Source: Arthrobacter sp. Soil762 (GTDB lineage Bacteria; Actinomycetota; Actinomycetes; Actinomycetales; Micrococcaceae). Taken from it: 64,000 nt of DNA. Made by a program: the position numbers and the translations under genes. The DNA lies in NCBI RefSeq assembly GCF_001428335.1, contig NZ_LMSG01000021.1:124001-188000 (forward strand). Reading direction: 5' to 3'. Of the stretch, positions 26,242-34,835 are shown in pieces (within the stretch, counting starts at the first letter, position 1; every line of letters starts with the position of its first letter). Under the pieces are notes generated by a model. It did not search any database. It saw only the letters and a program-made list of their open reading frames with translations, and was not told where the DNA came from.

Positions 26242-27357
26242 ATGACGATTACGATTTCCCGTACTGCAGCACCCGGAAACGGGGTGGTCCGGTACGCCAG
26301 CATCGGCGGACTCGAGCTCGAAGCCGGCGGCTACCTCCCGGAAGTCACCCTCGGCTATGAAACGTGGGGAACCCTCAACGCGGACGGCTCCAACGCCGTC
26401 CTGATTGAGCACGCCCTGACCGGAAGCACACACGTGACCCGCGGCGACAGTGACGAGCCCGGCTGGTGGGAACAGCTGGCCGGGCCGGGTGCGCCGGTGG
26501 ACACGGACCGGTTCTTTGTGGTCTCCATCAACATCGTGGGCGGCTGCTACGGCTCCACCGGGCCGTCCTCGGATGCCCCGGACGGCAAGCCCTGGGGGTC
26601 CCGCTTTCCGTTGGTAACGCTGCGGGACACCACCGCGGCCGAGGCCAGGCTGGCTGACCAGCTGGGAATCCCGAGCTGGTACGCCGTGCTGGGCGGTTCC
26701 ATGGGCGGCGCGCGGGCCCTGGAATGGGCGGTCACCTACCCGGAACGGGTTCAGCGGTGCGCCGTCATCTCGATCGGTGCCGCCAGCACGGCCGAACAGA
26801 TCGCGTTCGCCCAGGCGCAGACGCTCGCCATCCGCCAGGACAGCAATTTCAACGACGGCGACTACTACGGCGGTCCGCTGCCGGAGGATGGACTGGCCCT
26901 GGCGCGGCGCATCGCGCACATCACCTACCGCTCCGCCGAGGAATTCCATGGCCGCTTCGGACGGTCGGCCCAGCACCCGGAGTCGCCGTTCCAGGCGGCA
27001 GCGCTGGGGGAGCGGGGCCGCTACCAGGTGGAAAGCTACCTGGACCACCAAGGCAGAAAGCTCGTGCGGCGCTTTGATGCCAACAGCTACATCGCCATCA
27101 CCGACGCCCTGATGAGCCACGACGTCTGCCGCGGGCGCGGCTCGCTGAACGAGGCCTTGGGCCGTGCCACCGCCAGGTTCTTCGTGGCTGCCGTGGACAG
27201 CGACCGGCTGTACTTCCCGTCCCAGTCCCGTGAGCTGGCTGACGCGCTCCCGGGCGACGTGGACGTGCACGTTATTGAGGCCCCGATCGGCCACGACGGC
27301 TTCCTGACTGAGATCGGCCAGCTCGGCGTCCAACTCCGAGACACGTTCCTCATCTAA
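26242..27357 (+). CDS. metX: Homoserine O-acetyltransferase
   Basis: 371 aa alpha/beta-hydrolase-fold enzyme that acetylates L-homoserine with acetyl-CoA, the first committed step to methionine. The nucleophile Ser is in VLGGSMGGARALEW (about 153-166); the catalytic His is in IGHDGFLTE near the C-terminus. The ATG at 26242 excludes an N-terminal extension that would be translated from the riboswitch itself. AAAAGG lies 6-7 nt upstream. Controlled by the SAM-IV riboswitch. metY is not next to it, unlike many relatives. Confidence 0.95.
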   Translation: MTITISRTAAPGNGVVRYASIGGLELEAGGYLPEVTLGYETWGTLNADGSNAVLIEHALTGSTHVTRGDSDEPGWWEQLAGPGAPVDTDRFFVVSINIVGGCYGSTGPSSDAPDGKPWGSRFPLVTLRDTTAAEARLADQLGIPSWYAVLGGSMGGARALEWAVTYPERVQRCAVISIGAASTAEQIAFAQAQTLAIRQDSNFNDGDYYGGPLPEDGLALARRIAHITYRSAEEFHGRFGRSAQHPESPFQAAALGERGRYQVESYLDHQGRKLVRRFDANSYIAITDALMSHDVCRGRGSLNEALGRATARFFVAAVDSDRLYFPSQSRELADALPGDVDVHVIEAPIGHDGFLTEIGQLGVQLRDTFLI

Positions 27358-27389
27358 GCGCCAGGGGACACCCGAGCCCCTGCTCTAAA

Positions 27390-27441
27390 CGCGAAAGGAC
27401 ACTTGAGGCCCTGGAATCAAGGCCTCAAGTGTTCGTTCGCG
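27390..27441. terminator. Long hairpin between metX and the SHOCT gene
   Basis: A 21-nt arm (27390-27410, CGCGAAAGGACACTTGAGG followed by CC) pairs with 27421-27441 at 19 of 21 positions, leaving a 10-nt loop. A smaller CAGGGG/CCCCTG stem (27362-27382) precedes it. Suits bidirectional termination of converging genes. Confidence 0.7.
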
Positions 27442-27453
27442 CTGTCTAAGGAA

Positions 27454-27984
27454 TCAGCCGTTCATGATGTCGGAGCGGCGCTTCATGTAGTCCTCCATGG
27501 CCAGCTCGCCGTTGCTGTACTGCTGGTCGAGTTCGGCCAGCTTCCGGGCACGGTATCCCTGCGGGCCCGACGGCGGCAGGGGAATGCCGGGGGCGGCAGG
27601 CTGCTGCGGTGCTTCCGCGCGCTGCTCCGGCACCGGCTGGCCGTTGGGTTGCGGCTGGCCGTACGGCGGGAACTGCTGATCCGCAGAAGGAATCGGCTGC
27701 ATGGGCGGCAACGGCTGGCTCGGCGGCAGGGGCTGCGGGCTCATGATCTGCCGGAAGCCGCCACTCATGTAGTCCTGCTGCGTGTAGCCGTCACGGGGCT
27801 GTTTGTTCTGAGCCCCGGGGTACTGATCGCTGCCGGGGTACTGCCCGCCGCCTGGAAACTGCTCGGGGTAGCGCCCGGAAAAGCTCTGCTCCTGGTTCCG
27901 TTTGTTCACGGATTTCCGGTACATCCGCATCGCCATCGGTATTACGAACGCCAGAATGATGATCCAGAAAAACAAGCTGTTCAC
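27454..27984 (-). CDS. Single-TM protein with Pro/Gln linker and C-terminal SHOCT domain
   Basis: 176 aa, function unknown. The GTG at 27984 is preceded by GAGAGG and starts directly in the N-terminal membrane helix (VNSLFFWIIILAFVIPMAM). A basic patch (YRKSVNKRNQ) is followed by a long Pro, Gln and Gly-rich linker (about 45-140). The last 30 residues form a SHOCT motif (KLAELDQQYSNGELAMEDY), often seen at the ends of membrane proteins. Located 13 nt downstream of the winged-helix gene, so probably the last gene of that operon. Confidence 0.78.
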   Translation of the reverse strand: MNSLFFWIIILAFVIPMAMRMYRKSVNKRNQEQSFSGRYPEQFPGGGQYPGSDQYPGAQNKQPRDGYTQQDYMSGGFRQIMSPQPLPPSQPLPPMQPIPSADQQFPPYGQPQPNGQPVPEQRAEAPQQPAAPGIPLPPSGPQGYRARKLAELDQQYSNGELAMEDYMKRRSDIMNG

Positions 27985-27997
27985 GGTGTAGCGCCTC

Positions 27998-29230
27998 TCA
28001 TATGTGTCCTTCCAGCTTAACCCCGGAGCCCACACGCGCGGCCGGGATCCCCAGGAAGGCCCCGTACCGGTCCACGGCGTCCTGCACCGCCGCATCCAGT
28101 ACCGGGTCCGCGGCAGCGGACAGCCGGATATCCAGCTCACAGCGGCCGGAGAACATGGTGTGCCGCCAGCAGCCGGCCATCCGCCCGTCCAGCAGCACCA
28201 CGTGCATCGGATCCCCGTCGACCGGGAATGCCGGAGCGCTGCCGCCCAGATAGTGCCGGGTTGCTGAATAGCCCATCACGTATTCGTCGTAGCACTGGAT
28301 CAGGTCGATCCGCGGTCCGGCCGCCGGTGTGGCATTGCCGCCATCCGCCCCGCCTTCCGTGCCGGCGTCGAAGTAATGCTCGACGCCGTCAATCACCGAC
28401 GTTGCGAGCGTTTCGGGAGCTGCCGCCATGGACTGTTGAAGGCCGAGGCGCACGTCGGCCATGGTGAGCCCGGACCAATCGGCGCAGTCCTTGACCGTGG
28501 CCGGACCGCGGCTGGTGAAGTAGCGCCGGACAAGCTCGCTGAGCGCTTCGGCCCGGGTGGGCGGCATGGCCGGGCCGGCAGGTACACGCTCGTCAAAAAG
28601 GGCGTAGGTCTGCTTCAGGGCCCCGCCCCGACTGCGCACCGGCGACCCGCTGGTCAGGATCCCGCTGATCTCGGCATGCATGATCAGGTAGGCCAGCCCG
28701 AAGCCGGTGGCCGCGAACCCTTCGTCCTGCAGCCGTGCGGCCAGCTGTTCACGGGTCAGGTGTGACCCGCCCCGGACGGCTTCGGCCAGGACCTGTCCGC
28801 TCCGGTCAGCGGCGGCATCAATCCCGGCCTGCCGGTACATGCCCGCGTTGCCCTGGTGAAGCCGCGGCGCGGACAAGGCGGTCAGCCAGCGAAGATCCTC
28901 GCGGTGCACAAAATGCCAGGTGGGCCGCAGGATATGGGTGCGCAGGATGCGCCCGTCGGACACCGCCTCCTCCACCTCCGCGGCGGTGGCCACCGCAGCC
29001 TCGGCAGCAACACGATGAGACGGAGCCTCGGAGGCAGCTCCAAGACTGCCGGTCCTTTGCGCCAGGCTCCAACGGGCGTAGGGAAACTCCTGCGCCTGGA
29101 CCGCCAGCAGGTGCCGGACGGCGTCCTCCGGGGCGTTCACGCCGGGCCCGCGCAGCCGTTGGGCGTGAAGCCGGCGCCGCACCACCTCGTCCGGATCCAT
29201 GCCTGTCCGGGGGAGCTGTCCCTGGGTCAC
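27998..29230 (-). CDS. Winged-helix DNA-binding protein of the HTH_42 / AlkZ-YcaQ type
   Basis: 410 aa. HTH_42 proteins include AlkZ and YcaQ glycosylases that unhook DNA interstrand cross-links or remove bulky adducts. Recognisable parts are the N-terminal LLAVQAQEFPYARWSL, with the Gln-x-Gln catalytic motif (QAQ, about 45-47), and LRPTWHFVHREDLRWL (about 103-118). The C-terminal half contains a beta barrel with YDEYVMGY and VVLLDGRMAGCWR. A DNA-repair role is likely from the family but the lesion is unknown. The GTG start is 12 nt downstream of the SGNH hydrolase stop; no clear SD. Confidence 0.8.
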   Translation of the reverse strand: MTQGQLPRTGMDPDEVVRRRLHAQRLRGPGVNAPEDAVRHLLAVQAQEFPYARWSLAQRTGSLGAASEAPSHRVAAEAAVATAAEVEEAVSDGRILRTHILRPTWHFVHREDLRWLTALSAPRLHQGNAGMYRQAGIDAAADRSGQVLAEAVRGGSHLTREQLAARLQDEGFAATGFGLAYLIMHAEISGILTSGSPVRSRGGALKQTYALFDERVPAGPAMPPTRAEALSELVRRYFTSRGPATVKDCADWSGLTMADVRLGLQQSMAAAPETLATSVIDGVEHYFDAGTEGGADGGNATPAAGPRIDLIQCYDEYVMGYSATRHYLGGSAPAFPVDGDPMHVVLLDGRMAGCWRHTMFSGRCELDIRLSAAADPVLDAAVQDAVDRYGAFLGIPAARVGSGVKLEGHI

Positions 29231-29242
29231 GCCGGGCCGCCG

Positions 29243-30109
29243 CTAGCGCCGGGCGTCGGTGGTGCCCAGCGGCCCCTCGCCGGAACCCAACGGAACGCCC
29301 GGGCCGAACACGGGTCCCGGCGTCGGGCGTTTTGCGGTGATTCCGTCGCCGGAAGAGCGGTGGCGCAGCCGCCGCACCACCCACGGGACAAAGTACTCGC
29401 GGGCCCACACCAGGTCCTCGGAGCGGGCTGCCCGCCACGTGCGGGCGGGCAGGGGCTTGGGCCGGAGCGGCTCAAGCGTGTGGTCCACGTTCAGCGATTC
29501 CAGCACCATGGCGGCGATGGTGTGGTGTCCCAGCGGCGAAAAATGCAGGCGGTCCTCGTCCCACATCTGCGGATCGTTCAGCTGCTTGAGCGACCACATG
29601 TCGGCGATGATGGCGTCATGGCGGGCGGCCACTGTGCGGAGGTTCTCGTTGTAGATGGCCACCTTGCTGCGGATCCGTCCCAGGACCGAGGAACCGGTAT
29701 CCGGACCGTTGAACAGCACCACCGTGGCGCCGCCCATGGCCAGGATCTGGACCACTGAATCAAGTTTTTCGGCGAGGGCGTCGGGGTCGCCGCCGGGCCT
29801 GATGAGATCGTTGCCGCCGGCGGAAAGAGTTATCAGGTCCGGCTTAAGCGCCAGGCACGGAGCGAGCTGCTGGTCCACGATCTGCTGCAGCAGCCGGCCG
29901 CGGACCGCCAGGTTGGCATAGGCGAAGTCGGCCTGGCCCCTGCCCAGTTCCTCGGCCACCCGGTCCGCCCAGCCGCGGAAGCCGCCGGGGCTTGTGGGGT
30001 CCGGGTCGCCGATGCCCTCGGTGAACGAATCTCCCATCGCCACATAGCGGCTCCAGGGGTGGGCTTCCGTGACCCTGGGCGGGCTCTGCATGGCTTTTGC
30101 TTCATTCAC
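29243..30109 (-). CDS. SGNH/GDSL hydrolase family protein
   Basis: 288 aa esterase/lipase-type enzyme. Block I has the nucleophile Ser (AMGDSFTEGIGD, about 28-39); block III has SAGGNDLIRPG (about 110-120); block V carries the Asp/His pair DRLHFSPLGHHTIA (about 203-216). No signal peptide is seen, so it is probably cytosolic. CAGGAT followed by 6 nt precedes the GTG at 30109, suggesting a leaderless mRNA. First gene of a probable three-gene unit with the AlkZ-like and SHOCT genes. Confidence 0.86.
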   Translation of the reverse strand: MNEAKAMQSPPRVTEAHPWSRYVAMGDSFTEGIGDPDPTSPGGFRGWADRVAEELGRGQADFAYANLAVRGRLLQQIVDQQLAPCLALKPDLITLSAGGNDLIRPGGDPDALAEKLDSVVQILAMGGATVVLFNGPDTGSSVLGRIRSKVAIYNENLRTVAARHDAIIADMWSLKQLNDPQMWDEDRLHFSPLGHHTIAAMVLESLNVDHTLEPLRPKPLPARTWRAARSEDLVWAREYFVPWVVRRLRHRSSGDGITAKRPTPGPVFGPGVPLGSGEGPLGTTDARR

Positions 30110-30186
30110 GGTCCTATCCTGCCTCCTTGCTCACAAGCTACGCCACCGTAGGTAGTTACCGCCGGGTAACTGTAAGAATGGAAACC

Positions 30187-30837
30187 ATGACTGACGCCCA
30201 AGTATTTCCTGCCCCCGTTGTTCTGTGGTCCCGGCCGCTGGACCAGCGCTCCGGAAAGCCTCTGCTGGTGCTGCTCCACGGCTACGGCGCCAACGAACAG
30301 GACCTGCTTAGCCTGGCGGATATGCTTCCTGAAGACTTTGTTGTTGCCTCGCTCCGGGCGCCATTGGCCACGGGCCCCGGGTTTATGTGGTTCCCCCTGA
30401 CGGCCTCCATCGAGTACACGCTCGACGCCGTCAAGGCTGGAGCCCGTTACGTGCAGGACTGGATCGACACCGTCAAAGCCGACCACCCGACGGTGACGCT
30501 GCTCGGCTTCTCCATGGGAATGGCGATGGCCACCACGCTGCTCCGGCAGCGCCCCGCTGACTACGCCGCCGTCGTCGGGCTTTCCGGTTTTGTGGTCAAC
30601 GCGGACGGGGACCCCACGTTCAAGGATGGCGAACTGGACGGCACAGTGCCGCTCTTCTGGGGCCGGGACCAGCAGGACCCCGTGATCACCCCCGACAAAA
30701 TCGACTACACCATGGGCTGGGTGCGTGGGCACGTCAAGCTCACCAAGGTGCTCTACACGGGCATGTGGCACGGCATCAACCAGCAGGAAATCGGGCACGT
30801 CTCCGAGTTCCTGACGCACGAGGTGCTGAACAAATAA
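30187..30837 (+). CDS. Alpha/beta hydrolase (phospholipase/carboxylesterase family)
   Basis: 216 aa, the small YpfH/Estp-type serine esterase. Oxyanion region LLVLLHGYGANEQD (about 24-37), nucleophile in LLGFSMGMAMA (about 108-118), acid near FWGRDQQDPVI and His in GMWHGINQQE. Start at ATG 30187, in preference to 30178, for family fit; AAGAAT lies 7 nt upstream, so a leaderless start is possible. Physiological ester unknown. Confidence 0.84.
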   Translation: MTDAQVFPAPVVLWSRPLDQRSGKPLLVLLHGYGANEQDLLSLADMLPEDFVVASLRAPLATGPGFMWFPLTASIEYTLDAVKAGARYVQDWIDTVKADHPTVTLLGFSMGMAMATTLLRQRPADYAAVVGLSGFVVNADGDPTFKDGELDGTVPLFWGRDQQDPVITPDKIDYTMGWVRGHVKLTKVLYTGMWHGINQQEIGHVSEFLTHEVLNK

Positions 30838-30850
30838 GCGTACGACGGCG

Positions 30851-30873
30851 GCCGGCGGCACAGTGCCGCCGGC
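30851..30873. terminator. GC-rich hairpin between converging genes
   Basis: GCCGGCGGCAC (30851-30861) and GTGCCGCCGGC (30863-30873) form an almost loopless palindrome between the esterase stop and the S4 gene stop. Confidence 0.55.
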
Positions 30874-30919
30874 GGCTTACGCTGTGCTTACCGACTGGGG
30901 CTGAGCCAGGCCTGCTAAA

Positions 30920-31153
30920 TCAGGCTTCGGGGGCCACAACCTGCACGGTCTGCCCGTTGACGGTGACGGTGTCGCCGTTGTGCAGCTGGCGTCCGCGGCG
31001 GTCGTCGATCTCGCCGTTGACCTTGACGAGTCCGTTCTTGATCAGCTCAGCGGCTTCCACACCGTCCTCCACCAGGCTGGCGAGCTTCAGGAGCTGGCCA
31101 AGACGGATCATGCTGTCGCGGATGGGGATCTCTTGAATGTCCTGGTTGCTCAT
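30920..31153 (-). CDS. S4-domain RNA-binding protein (YbcJ-like)
   Basis: 77 aa. A single S4 fold: IRLGQLLKLASLVEDGVEA, then LIKNGLVKVNGEIDDRRGR (about 35-53) and TVTVNGQTVQVV. Small free-standing S4 proteins bind structured RNA or ribosomes. The ATG at 31153 is preceded by CATTAT and 7 nt with no SD, so it is probably leaderless. Divergent from the YdcZ-type remnant, with only 33 nt between the two starts. Confidence 0.85.
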   Translation of the reverse strand: MSNQDIQEIPIRDSMIRLGQLLKLASLVEDGVEAAELIKNGLVKVNGEIDDRRGRQLHNGDTVTVNGQTVQVVAPEA

Positions 31154-31186
31154 ACAAGCAATAATGCCTGACGTAAGGTGAAGCCA

Positions 31187-31449
31187 ATGACCCACACCCC
31201 ACGGCTGCCGCGCTTCGCGGGGCTCCCGCTGGCCGTCGGCGCCGGACTGGCCATTCCCGTCCAGGGCCGGATCAACGGGGCCCTCGGCGTCCGGCTCAAC
31301 GACGGAATCGCCGCGGCCGTGGTGGGTTTCAGCACCGGCCTGGTGGTGGGCCCATGGGCTGCGTCTTCATCGGTCTGGGCACACTGCTGGCGCTGGCCGC
31401 CATCATCCTGGCCACACTGCCGTGGCCGCGGGGCGCCTTCCGGAGGTAG
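31187..31449 (+). pseudogene. Decayed YdcZ/DUF606-type transporter gene
   Basis: The first about 55 codons from the ATG at 31187 match the start of a small DMT-type membrane protein of the DUF606 family (LAVGAGLAIPVQGRINGALG, NDGIAAAVVGFSTGLVV). After about 31350 the frame turns to non-membrane sequence. A different frame (31354-31449) then encodes a hydrophobic helix and basic tail ending at TAG (FIGLGTLLALAAIILATLPW), which looks like the C-terminal end of the same family. The middle third is missing and the frame is broken, so this is read as an internal deletion. TAAGGT lies 7 nt before the ATG. Confidence 0.6.
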
Positions 31450-31456
31450 CGCCCGG

Positions 31457-31592
31457 TAGGCTAGGACACGCAGTTCTCTGCATCTTGTTCCTTCGCCCGC
31501 CCCGCCCGCACCCAGCGGTGATGCACCCACGTGCAGCGGGGCCAGATACCCGCGGACCGCACCCAGCGGCCCTGTAGAAATTGGAGTCCACC
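31457..31592 (+). promoter_or_regulatory. glyS promoter and leader
   Basis: TAGGCT (31457-31462) is a likely -10, giving a leader of about 120 nt. The leader has two copies of CGCACCCAGCGG (31507-31518 and 31558-31569). No T-box consensus was found. Confidence 0.45.
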
Positions 31593-32978
31593 ATGGCAGC
31601 AAAATCCGTACTCGACCAGGTCATTTCCCTTTCCAAGCGAAGGGGCTTTGTGTTCCAGGCCGGTGAAATCTACGGAGGCTCGCGCTCTGCCTGGGACTAC
31701 GGACCCCTCGGCGCTGAGCTGAAGGAAAACATCAAGCGCCAGTGGTGGCAGTCCATGGTCCGCGGCCGCGAGGACGTGGTGGGCCTGGATTCCTCCGTCA
31801 TCCTGCCCCGCCAGGTATGGGAGGCTTCCGGCCACGTTGATGTCTTCTCGGACCCGCTCGTGGAGTGCCTCTCCTGCCACAAGCGCTACCGTGCAGACCA
31901 CCTCGAGGAAGAGTACGAGGAAAAGAAGGGCCGCCCCGCCGAGAACGGCCTGAAGGACATTGCCTGCGTCAACTGCGGCACGCGCGGCGAATGGACCGAA
32001 CCCCAGGAGTTCTCCGGCCTGCTCAAGACCTTCCTCGGCCCGGTGGCCAGCGACGAAGGCATGCACTACCTGCGCCCCGAAACGGCCCAGGGCATATTCG
32101 TGAACTTCAGCAACGTCCTGACCACCTCCCGCAAGAAGCCGCCCTTCGGCATCGGCCAGATCGGCAAGTCCTTCCGCAACGAGATCACACCGGGCAACTT
32201 CATCTTCCGCACCCGTGAGTTCGAGCAGATGGAAATGGAGTTCTTCGTCGAGCCCGGCACGGACGAAGAGTGGCACCAGTACTGGATGAAAGAGCGCATG
32301 TCCTGGTACACCGGCCTGGGCATCCGGGAAGAGAACCTGCGCTTCTTCGAGCACCCGCTGGACAAGCTCAGCCACTACTCCAAGGGCACCACGGACATCG
32401 AATACCGCTTCGGCTTCCAGGGCTCCGAATGGGGCGAGCTCGAAGGCATCGCCAACCGTACCGACTTCGACCTCTCCACGCACTCCAAGGCCTCCGGCCA
32501 GGACCTGAGCTACTTCAACCAGGCCACCAACGAGCGCTACACCCCGTATGTGATCGAGCCGGCCGCTGGCCTGACCCGTTCCTTCATGGCGTTCCTGGTG
32601 GATGCGTACACCGAGGACGAGGCACCCAACGCCAAGGGCGGCGTCGACGTCCGTACCGTCCTGCGCCTTGACCCGCGCCTGGCCCCCGTCAAGGCTGCGG
32701 TGCTGCCGCTGAGCCGCAACGAGGACCTCTCGCCGAAGGCCAAGGACCTGGGCGCGCAGCTGCGCAAGAACTGGAACATCGACTTCGACGACGCCGGCGC
32801 GATCGGCCGCCGCTACCGCCGCCAGGACGAGATCGGCACCCCGTTCTGCATCACCGTGGACTTCGACACCCTCGAGGACCAGGCCGTGACCATCCGCGAA
32901 CGCGACACGATGAGCCAGGAACGCGTCTCGCTGGACAAGGTGGAAGGCTACCTGGCCGCCCGCCTGATCGGCGCCTGA
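31593..32978 (+). CDS. glyS: Glycyl-tRNA synthetase (alpha2 type)
   Basis: 461 aa class II synthetase of the homodimeric type used by actinobacteria. Segments: KRRGFVFQAGEIYGG and WDYGPLGAELKENIK at the N-terminus, a CxxC...CxxC pair in the insertion (CLSCHKRY, CVNCGTRG), class II motif 2 (GKSFRNEITPGNFIFRTREF, about 192-211) and motif 3 (GLTRSFMAFLVDAY), then the anticodon-binding domain. The ATG at 31593 has TTGGAG upstream. The following GNAT gene begins 2 nt after the stop. Confidence 0.97.
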   Translation: MAAKSVLDQVISLSKRRGFVFQAGEIYGGSRSAWDYGPLGAELKENIKRQWWQSMVRGREDVVGLDSSVILPRQVWEASGHVDVFSDPLVECLSCHKRYRADHLEEEYEEKKGRPAENGLKDIACVNCGTRGEWTEPQEFSGLLKTFLGPVASDEGMHYLRPETAQGIFVNFSNVLTTSRKKPPFGIGQIGKSFRNEITPGNFIFRTREFEQMEMEFFVEPGTDEEWHQYWMKERMSWYTGLGIREENLRFFEHPLDKLSHYSKGTTDIEYRFGFQGSEWGELEGIANRTDFDLSTHSKASGQDLSYFNQATNERYTPYVIEPAAGLTRSFMAFLVDAYTEDEAPNAKGGVDVRTVLRLDPRLAPVKAAVLPLSRNEDLSPKAKDLGAQLRKNWNIDFDDAGAIGRRYRRQDEIGTPFCITVDFDTLEDQAVTIRERDTMSQERVSLDKVEGYLAARLIGA

Positions 32979-32980
32979 AC

Positions 32981-34009
32981 ATGGCCATCGAATACCGCGA
33001 ATGGCTTGAAGGCGATGACCTGACGCTGCTGGAAGTCTGGGGCGGCCCGGAGACCGAACAGGCCCGCCAGTTCCGCGGCGCCCTGGCCGTCTCCTCGGCC
33101 GGCACGGACGGCACCCCCTGGCGGCGCTGCATCGTGGCCGAGGACGTCATTGACGGCGTCGGTATTCCGGTGGCGGCGGGTGTGGTTTACGAGGCCTCGC
33201 TGCACCCGGAGCGGCTGTGGACCTACATCGAGGTGGCGCGCGATCACCGCCGCGCCGGCATCGGTGCCACGCTCCTGACCATGCTGCGCCGCGAAGCCGA
33301 GCAGGCGCCGTCGGGCGTTACCCGGCTGCGCGCGAAGGTGCAGCCGGGCACTCCGGGCGCCGCGTTCGCCGAAGCGTTCGGGCTCGCGCCCATCCAGCGT
33401 TCCCGGCTGGTGGTGGTGGAGCCGGGCGCCCTGAAGCTGCCAGTGTTCCCAGCAAAGAACGACGGCGGCGGGCTGGCCAACGACGAAAACGCCGGCTCCG
33501 ACGTCGTGATGGACCTCGCCACCGGCTCGGTTGAGCTGACCGACGTCGTGGGGCGGTATTACACGTCCATCCACGGCTGGGATTCGCCGGGCGTGCTGTC
33601 GGTGGGGCAGGTGCAGAAGCTGTTCCTGGATGACCTCACCGGCGCCCACGGTGCGCTGGTGCTGCGCGCCGAGCCGGGATCCGCTTTTGGCGCCGGGGTT
33701 TCCCCCAGCAAGAAGGGCCGGATCCGCGCCTTTGCGGTGAGCTATGCGGAGGCAGCCCAGGACCCGGCCGCGGATGCGTCGGCGCAGGGCGCGAAGGCCA
33801 CGGATGTGTTTGTCGGCCACGAGCCCGCGCTTGAGGCAGACGACGCCGCAGCCGCCGTCCGTGACCTGCTTTCGCTCCTCGCGTACCAGCACCCGGTCAT
33901 GCTGGAACTGGACGATTCGATGACAGCGCTGCGCGCCGCCGTCGAGCCCTTGCTGGAAACCGGCAAAGCGCGCCAGGCCGGCGGCGAAACGCTGGTCGTC
34001 TCGGACTGA
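32981..34009 (+). CDS. GNAT family N-acetyltransferase, long form
   Basis: 342 aa. Motif A is EVARDHRRAGIGATLLTML (about 85-103); the remaining two thirds looks like a second, degenerate GNAT-like half (VVGRYYTSIHGWDSP, later DVFVGHEPALEADDAA). Two-domain GNAT enzymes are common in actinobacteria, for example in mycothiol synthesis, but no MshD signature could be confirmed. Starts 2 nt after glyS, so it is co-transcribed with it and probably translationally coupled. Substrate unknown. Confidence 0.78.
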   Translation: MAIEYREWLEGDDLTLLEVWGGPETEQARQFRGALAVSSAGTDGTPWRRCIVAEDVIDGVGIPVAAGVVYEASLHPERLWTYIEVARDHRRAGIGATLLTMLRREAEQAPSGVTRLRAKVQPGTPGAAFAEAFGLAPIQRSRLVVVEPGALKLPVFPAKNDGGGLANDENAGSDVVMDLATGSVELTDVVGRYYTSIHGWDSPGVLSVGQVQKLFLDDLTGAHGALVLRAEPGSAFGAGVSPSKKGRIRAFAVSYAEAAQDPAADASAQGAKATDVFVGHEPALEADDAAAAVRDLLSLLAYQHPVMLELDDSMTALRAAVEPLLETGKARQAGGETLVVSD

Positions 34010-34034
34010 CCCCACCATCCCTAGTTGGGGGAGG

Positions 34035-34835
34035 TCACCGGCGTTTGGGCGGCCACGGGATGAAGCCGCTCGTGGCCTCGACATATTCCCGGTAACCGGG
34101 CCGTCCGGACATCGCCTTTTCCGTCAGGGGCTTCCCGGTCTTCCCGGCCAGCGTCCACACCATCAATGCCGGGGACAGGATGGTCAGGATGCCCGGCCAG
34201 GAGTCTGCGCTAATGAGGAAGAGGCCCGTCCAGATGGCCGCATCGCCGAAATAGTTGGGATGCCGGGTGTACCGCCACAAACCGGTATCCAGCACCGTGC
34301 CGCGGCGGGCCGGGTCCTTTTTGAACCGGGCCAGCTGCCAGTCGCCTACGGTCTCGAACACAAACCCGGTCATCCACAGCAGGACGCCGAGCACGGCCAC
34401 CCACCCCACAGGCCCGGTGGCGAACATCCCCACCTGCAGCGTCAGGGACACAAAAAACATGACGAGGCCCTGCGGCAGGTACACGCGGCGGAGCGCATAG
34501 GCGTTCCTGGATCCGGGCGCCGGGTCCAGCAGGGCCTTGTAGCGCGGGTCTTCATGTCCGTCGCGCGCCCGCCAGCCGATATGGACTCCGAGCCGCAACC
34601 CCCAGACGGCCGTCAGCAGAAGCAACAGGAACCTGCGGGTGTCATCGCCCGATCCGGCCGACAGGAACCAGGACACCACGGCCACCGCAACGAAGCCGGG
34701 GCCCCACGCGATGTCCATCACCGAGTGCCGGCCCTGCCGGACGGCCACGCCAAACGTCAGCGCCAGGACCGCCAGGACTGCCAGTGCTGTCCAGGGCAAC
34801 GACGCGGCGAACGCCGGCCAGGGAAAAGAGCTCAC
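34035..34835 (-). CDS. DUF1295 / steroid 5-alpha-reductase-like membrane protein
   Basis: 266 aa, six or seven membrane helices. The conserved C-terminal region GLWRYTRHPNYFGDAAIWTG (about 180-199) is the signature shared by DUF1295, steroid 5-alpha reductases and isoprenylcysteine methyltransferases, where it binds NADPH or SAM. The exact reaction is not known. Its ATG overlaps the stop of the upstream hydrolase gene (ATGA), so the two are co-translated. Confidence 0.82.
   Translation of the reverse strand: MSSFPWPAFAASLPWTALAVLAVLALTFGVAVRQGRHSVMDIAWGPGFVAVAVVSWFLSAGSGDDTRRFLLLLLTAVWGLRLGVHIGWRARDGHEDPRYKALLDPAPGSRNAYALRRVYLPQGLVMFFVSLTLQVGMFATGPVGWVAVLGVLLWMTGFVFETVGDWQLARFKKDPARRGTVLDTGLWRYTRHPNYFGDAAIWTGLFLISADSWPGILTILSPALMVWTLAGKTGKPLTEKAMSGRPGYREYVEATSGFIPWPPKRR

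Noticed and set aside
31457..31592. T-box riboswitch before glyS
   Set aside because: No GGGTGGNACCGCG-like T-box sequence or antiterminator/terminator pair was found.
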